From contig JACSVZ010000007.1 of the NCBI GenBank assembly GCA_014706295.1, forward strand, positions 50,978,975 through 51,042,974: a stretch of 64,000 nucleotides of DNA. Reading direction: 5' to 3'. Positions 59,581 through 64,000 of the stretch are shown here, piece after piece. Source of the DNA: Lycocorax pyrrhopterus obiensis (lineage: Eukaryota; Chordata; Aves; Passeriformes; Paradisaeidae). Under the pieces are notes generated by a model. It saw nothing but the letters and a program-made list of their open reading frames with translations, was not told the origin of the DNA and did not search any database. The stretch's first letter is position 1. Every line of letters begins with the position of its first letter. The position numbers and the translations under genes were made by a program.

Positions 59581-61769
59581 TAGAAAGTCAGTTCTGTGGG
59601 CGCAGTGAGGGTCTAATCCTCTGGCTCTCACAGGATCTTGCGTTGTGAAGGGTGCTTTGGTGTGGCCTCAGACTCTGAGCCTCCAAATCAGGAGCTCCCT
59701 TTGGATAGTGTCAAATCTGTCTGTATCATTGGTGCATATCTCCAAGAAAAAGCCTTTAATATAAGTTATGAGTTATTTACTAATAGAAGTGGGTTTGATA
59801 CATCTTTTTTATACATATATAAATATATATATATACACATGCACACACACACTGGCATGCACATAGGCATAACTGCATTTATGTATGTAAACTTCTCTTT
59901 ATTCACAGGTACTGAGTTGTTAACTTTCTTCTGTTCGTCCCCTCTCCTTCCTATTTCATCTGACTTTGCTCCATATTTTTTCAGTTTCTCAGAATCCCCC
60001 TCAAACCTCAAAATTCTGAATTTTAGGTCTGCTTTTTCCTCGTTTCCCCAGATACCTCTGCATCTTTCTATAGGTGCCTGTAACAAAAAATGTCTAAAAA
60101 CATTAGACCAAAACCTAAAGAAACATCAACAGTTTATGTTGTAATATGTATTTGTCTGGACCTTATCTGCCAAGAGCCTCAACGCTCTTGTTCTCAAAAT
60201 CCTGAAACCTTGACATACATGGTTTTTCACAGTTGCAGCACCCATCAGATTTTTCCCATTTATGTTTTTAGCAATGGTGGTGATGAAATTTGATGACATC
60301 ACTAAAAAACACAGTCAAACAAAAAAGAGTCTTCCTTTTAATGATGCAAATATATCTCACTTTGTTGATGTATTTAGCAACCTGGGCAAACAAGAACCTT
60401 AGATTCAGTTTCCTGCTCCTATGTAAGTTGGAGAAGGTTGCTTGGACTGCTCATTTGTCAGCTTCTCATCTTCAGAGGACGGAACCACAACTTGTTTCTC
60501 CTTTGCTCCTTCTCTGTTTTGTGGAACTAGTTTTGGTTAAGTTTTACATTTCCCTGGGGAAACTTAGGGAAGTGCATCCAGAATAAACCACCTCCTGTCT
60601 TCAACACCTGATCCCTTGTGCTTGTGTACTGTGTCAGCTTCGCAGTGGCCAATTTGCTATCTTCTCTGTTTTGCTTTGGGTACATATTTCATTGCCCTTT
60701 ACTTTCTTTACAGGTACAGAATATTGTCTTTGTTCTCTTCTAGGCTTACAGTGACCTGGACCATCTGAGCCACAAATATCTGTCACTGCTGTCACGGAGG
60801 TCCAAAGTCGTGCTCCTATATGGAAGGATACTCTCAAGGCAATCACTGATGCTGTCTGTTCCAGGCTTTTTTTCTCTCCTTATACATTTTAATAACCAAA
60901 CCATTAACATACAGAAACATTTCATCATAAGCCAGGTGAGAGGTAGCTAGACCCTTTTTTTAAATTTGCATTTGTTCTAAATTTCAAAGAAAATGTAAAA
61001 TTACAAAATCTCAACAGATGACTTAAGGAGACATTATTAATGGGAATATGAAACAATTAAAATAAAACCTGTAATGTAATTGAACAAAGTATTCATCCAC
61101 CCTGCCAAATGGAGTGAGTAGTTATAGTTTTTGAGAGGACAGATGGATATGTGCTAAGCCATCTAGCTTCCTGGGTAGCTCAAGAAATCAGTAAGCTACC
61201 TAGAAAGACATGGATAACTGGACCTGTGGGTTACTCAGGGCTAAATGATCCTAAAAGGAAGACATCTTTCTTTCAACAGTATTTACAGTCACTCATTAGA
61301 GAAATTGATAATCATTAAAGAATTATCTTCAAGGAGAAAATACAATCCATGGTTACATGCTTTACAGATTCTCCCTGGGGATGATGAATTATTGGTAGTC
61401 CTGAGAAAGGCTCCTTCCTTTTCATTATTTCAGAGCAGACAGAGATGAAGTTGTAGGTGATGAACATGGCTAAAAATTGGTGAAAGCCCACTGTGACAGG
61501 GGTGAGCAGCAAGGGTGGCTGGAATCTATTTGAGAAGGGCTAAGACACTCCCTGGCTGTTCCAAATACATTAAGCAAGATTGCTAATAAGTACCTCAGTT
61601 TAAGGAAAAGCTCTCTTCTTTAACAGAAGTGCTTACCACAGCACTGGTTCAATGGAGCAAACATTTGATCAAGGGAAACCTTGTACAATGTGGATTTTAT
61701 TTGAAAGTTTTCCTTGATCATAGCACAACAAATTACATAAAATCTAATATAGGAGTTGATTAACAGGGA
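59581..61769. other. unassigned DNA with TA/CA microsatellite
   Basis: The longest open frame of the window (168 codons, 59638-60144, plus) lies here. It runs through a TA/CA microsatellite at 59811-59853 that encodes a Tyr/Ile/His run, and it has no recognisable domain, so I regard it as chance. No other gene signal was seen. Confidence 0.5.
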
Positions 61770-62094
61770 AAATCATAGGTCCATCAAATCTAGTATATTA
61801 TCTTTTAGAAATAGCTTGCAATGGATGCTTAAAGAAAGATTTTCAGGAGAAATCAAATACAGACTCTTCCCTAGTATAGTATTCCAGTTTCTGGTAATGG
61901 GATGTGCAAAGGGATTCGGAGCTGAATGGGACATCTGATGTCTCGAGAGATTTTTTTTTCATGGTTTCCAATGTTCTCTGAAACTATTTATACTAGTAGC
62001 ATCCAAAACATATTCTGCAAGGACTTCTACTGTTACATCTAAAGATACTTCCCTTAGTTTGTTTTAAATCGGATATTTGATATTTCACTTTGGA
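61770..62094 (-). mobile_element. CR1 LINE 3'-end fragment (old)
   Basis: Read on the minus strand, this is the 3' end of the CR1 type abundant in turtles and crocodilians. On the plus strand the landmarks are AATCATAGGTCCATCAAATC (3' terminus), CCAGTTTCTGGTAATGGGA, GCATCCAAAACATATTCTGC and ATACTTCCCTTAGTTTG with TTTTAAATCGG and TTTCACTTTGG. Identity is low, so the copy is old. It sits next to a same-strand reverse-transcriptase fragment at 62440-62945. Confidence 0.7.
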
Positions 62095-62439
62095 CAGGTA
62101 ATCCAAATTACATTATTGTCTTTTTTTTTTTTTATAATTATAATATCTAGGATAAGACCTATGAGTAGTTATCTTTACTTCAGGGTTTTTCGTTTGTAAA
62201 GATTTGCATTTTATGTCACTTGCCCTTTCACTCAGCTACTCAACATCGTGTTCTTCTCATCTAAGCTCAACACTCTGAATACCAGATACCTGGACTGAGC
62301 TAGTTCTACCCTCTGACAGGCATCTAAGAGAAAGAGAATCAATCATTGGCTGGAAACACTCTTGTTTCACTCAGTGTTTTATAGCATCTCCATTAATTCA
62401 TTTCTCTATAAGCCTTCTAAATCTGGGTTTCTTTTTTTG

Positions 62440-62945
62440 ATATTTCCAACAAATTTACCCAGTAGAGAAATTAGGTGTATTGCTCTATGGTTTCCTGGGT
62501 CTCCCTCCCCACTACAAAATGCTTTAAATAATTTCTATTATATTTCTCACCTCCACTCTTTTGGTACTGAGGTCGATTTAAGCACTAGGTTACACACCAC
62601 AGTGAGTAGTTTGGCAATTTCATATTTGAGTTCCTTTAGAGCTCTTGCATGATCTGGTCCTGATAATTTGTCACTGTTCATTGTATAGATTTGTTCTTAA
62701 ACCTCTTCTACTGACACATCAATTTAAGACTGTTCCTTAGATTTGTCCCTCCATAAAGAGTAGTTCCAGGGTAGAAACCTCTCAAAGCTCTTCTGCAACA
62801 AACACGGATGCAAAGAACTCATTTAGCATTTCTAACATGGAGTGTTCTTCTTACACCTGCAGGCCTGGTTGACTCCCTGGCAGGATTCATGCTTCTGAAG
62901 TATTTGAAAAAAAAAAAAGAAAATAATTATGTCTTTAGTGTGCTA
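62440..62945 (-). pseudogene. decayed CR1 LINE reverse-transcriptase fragment
   Basis: The minus strand encodes the start of the CR1 ORF2 reverse-transcriptase domain. Landmarks are SDKLSGPD (about 62651-62680), then ALKELKYEIAKLLTVVCNLV (about 62585-62645), then VPKEWR, and after a damaged stretch GDPGNHRAIHLIS (about 62466-62505). In family order these are the SPGPD block, the helix before the first finger motif, and the NYR block. At least three stop codons fall between VPKEWR and GDPGN, so it cannot be translated. The upstream part reaches about 62945, where plus-strand GGATTCATGCTTCTGAAGTA matches the family. The catalytic palm with the YADD-type motif is absent. The 3' fragment at 61770-62094 lies only ~350 bp away on the same strand, so either most of the RT body was deleted from one insertion or these are two insertions. 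Confidence 0.85.
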
Positions 62946-64000
62946 TTCTCCAAAATTTCCTATCTCTTGCATTCGTTTTGTGTTCAGGCTGCTACAGGTT
63001 ATATTCTATTCCATTTTCCTTTGTCAGAAAATATAGCACGTGGCACACCAAATAAAAGGAAGCAAACAGGTAGGATTTTGGGGAAAGGTCAAGAGCTACA
63101 GTGACAAAAATACAAGACTTATCTATTCTTAAACAATCAAGAACACCACCAAACATCATCGCTTGCCTACAGATATTGTGAAAAGAGTGAATTCTACTAG
63201 AGTGAGAATGATAGCTAATATTTTACAATTCCACTAAGGATCTTGAGGGAAAAAAAAGTTAATTTCCAATTTAAATATTTTTATCAGATTTGAGAAAAGT
63301 TGCCTAATATTTCTGATGTCCGCACTTTGGGGAAAGACCACAACAAAGGGCAGTACAATTTTTTTGTTTCATTTTAACCATGAAGTGGTTTCAGCCCAAA
63401 GAGTTATTGCAATGAGCTTCATAATAATATTAGTAGAAAAGTTTTATTGGTTGCTTCAAATATTTTCATCCAGCTTTCAGTTCAAATTTACAGTTCCATT
63501 TGTATGTTCCCCCTTTCAGTTCATTGTCATCCTAGATTTTCAAGAAGTCTTCATTAATGTCAGCATCTTTTTGTTCACCCTTTCTTTCTGTATTTTATTT
63601 GGAGAAACAGAAAATAGCTGGGTGTAAGGGTAGCTTTCTCCTCTCTTATCTGAATTCCACCAACTGGGCAAGAACATCCATAACTGGAAGGACTTCTGCT
63701 CATAATGCTGTTGTGTATTTGCTAATGCAATGACTTAAAGATTGCAGAAATAGTGCAAAAATATATGTATGTGAAATGGAGAGGATGGTTGAGGAAAAGC
63801 TAACTATGGGTTGCCTACAGATAGATCTTGTTTGCAGTCAATATTTAGGAGCAGGCTAGAAATTTGGAAGAGGAAGAGAAAACAAGAAAATGAAGTAGCT
63901 GAAAACAGATGTTTTCCAGCAGCTTTCTGCTTATGCTGCTCACAGAACTCATTGTGATTCCAGTCCAAGGACAAAGACTCAGGACGAAACAGTGAGACAC
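62946..64000. other. unassigned AT-rich DNA
   Basis: The first ~100 bases may still be very diverged CR1 ORF2 sequence. Beyond that nothing was recognised. The 103-codon plus-strand frame at 63316-63627 is Phe/Val/Ile-rich, as expected from T-rich DNA. Confidence 0.45.

Noticed and set aside
59638..60144. Longest open frame (168 codons, plus)
   Set aside because: It runs through a TA/CA microsatellite, has no recognisable domain and is near the chance maximum for this base composition.

Overview
The window looks like non-coding nuclear DNA from a bird. It is AT-rich and sparse in repeats. The best-preserved interspersed repeats are 5'-truncated CR1 LINEs ending in the ATTCTATG-type 3' repeat that is typical of archosaurs. 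Older debris (MIR-like SINEs, hAT-type ends, small palindromic DNA elements) belongs to the old amniote repeat layer. CR1 families also occur in crocodilians and turtles. I favour a bird because CR1 is sparse and because the 42.8-43.2 kb copy resembles avian CR1 subfamilies. No species is claimed.

I found no protein-coding gene, tRNA, rRNA or CRISPR array that I can support. At this base composition a rough estimate puts the longest chance open frame in 64 kb on six frames near 140 codons. The longest frames here (168, 165, 145, 144 and 141 codons) sit in that tail, and none matches a family I recognise. The only recognisable coding similarity is a decayed CR1 reverse-transcriptase fragment on the minus strand at 62.4-62.9 kb. 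The window is therefore a gene desert or the inside of a very long intron.

Layout. 0-20 kb is mostly unassigned AT-rich DNA, with a 17-bp triplicate (3.0 kb), a perfect 12-bp hairpin (5.0 kb), a (TTTC)n polypyrimidine tract (6.7-6.8 kb), a 37-bp duplication (8.0 kb) and a CpG-richer pocket (15.6-16.1 kb). 20.6-23.8 kb is the most structured part. It has CpG-rich DNA-transposon debris, a pair of ~200-bp inverted arms at 22.16 and 23.27 kb enclosing 0.7 kb, and a 108-bp imperfect palindrome at 23.67 kb. 24-40 kb holds a MIR-like remnant, a 144-codon orphan frame followed by 0.4 kb of purine-rich DNA (32.8-33.7 kb), and a small CpG cluster with a TATA-like box (35.6-35.9 kb). 40-47 kb carries two CR1 3' ends, hAT-like miniature elements, a perfect 26-bp tandem duplication and another MIR-like remnant. 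47-61 kb is mostly unassigned, with G-runs at 49.0 and 55.4 kb and AT/CA microsatellites. 61.8-63.0 kb holds two minus-strand CR1 fragments.

There are no genes whose joint action can be described. The most unusual item is the 22.16-23.27 kb inverted repeat. Its outer ~70 bp are nearly identical between arms while the inner ~130 bp have diverged. It is a candidate foldback or long-TIR DNA element of a family I cannot name.
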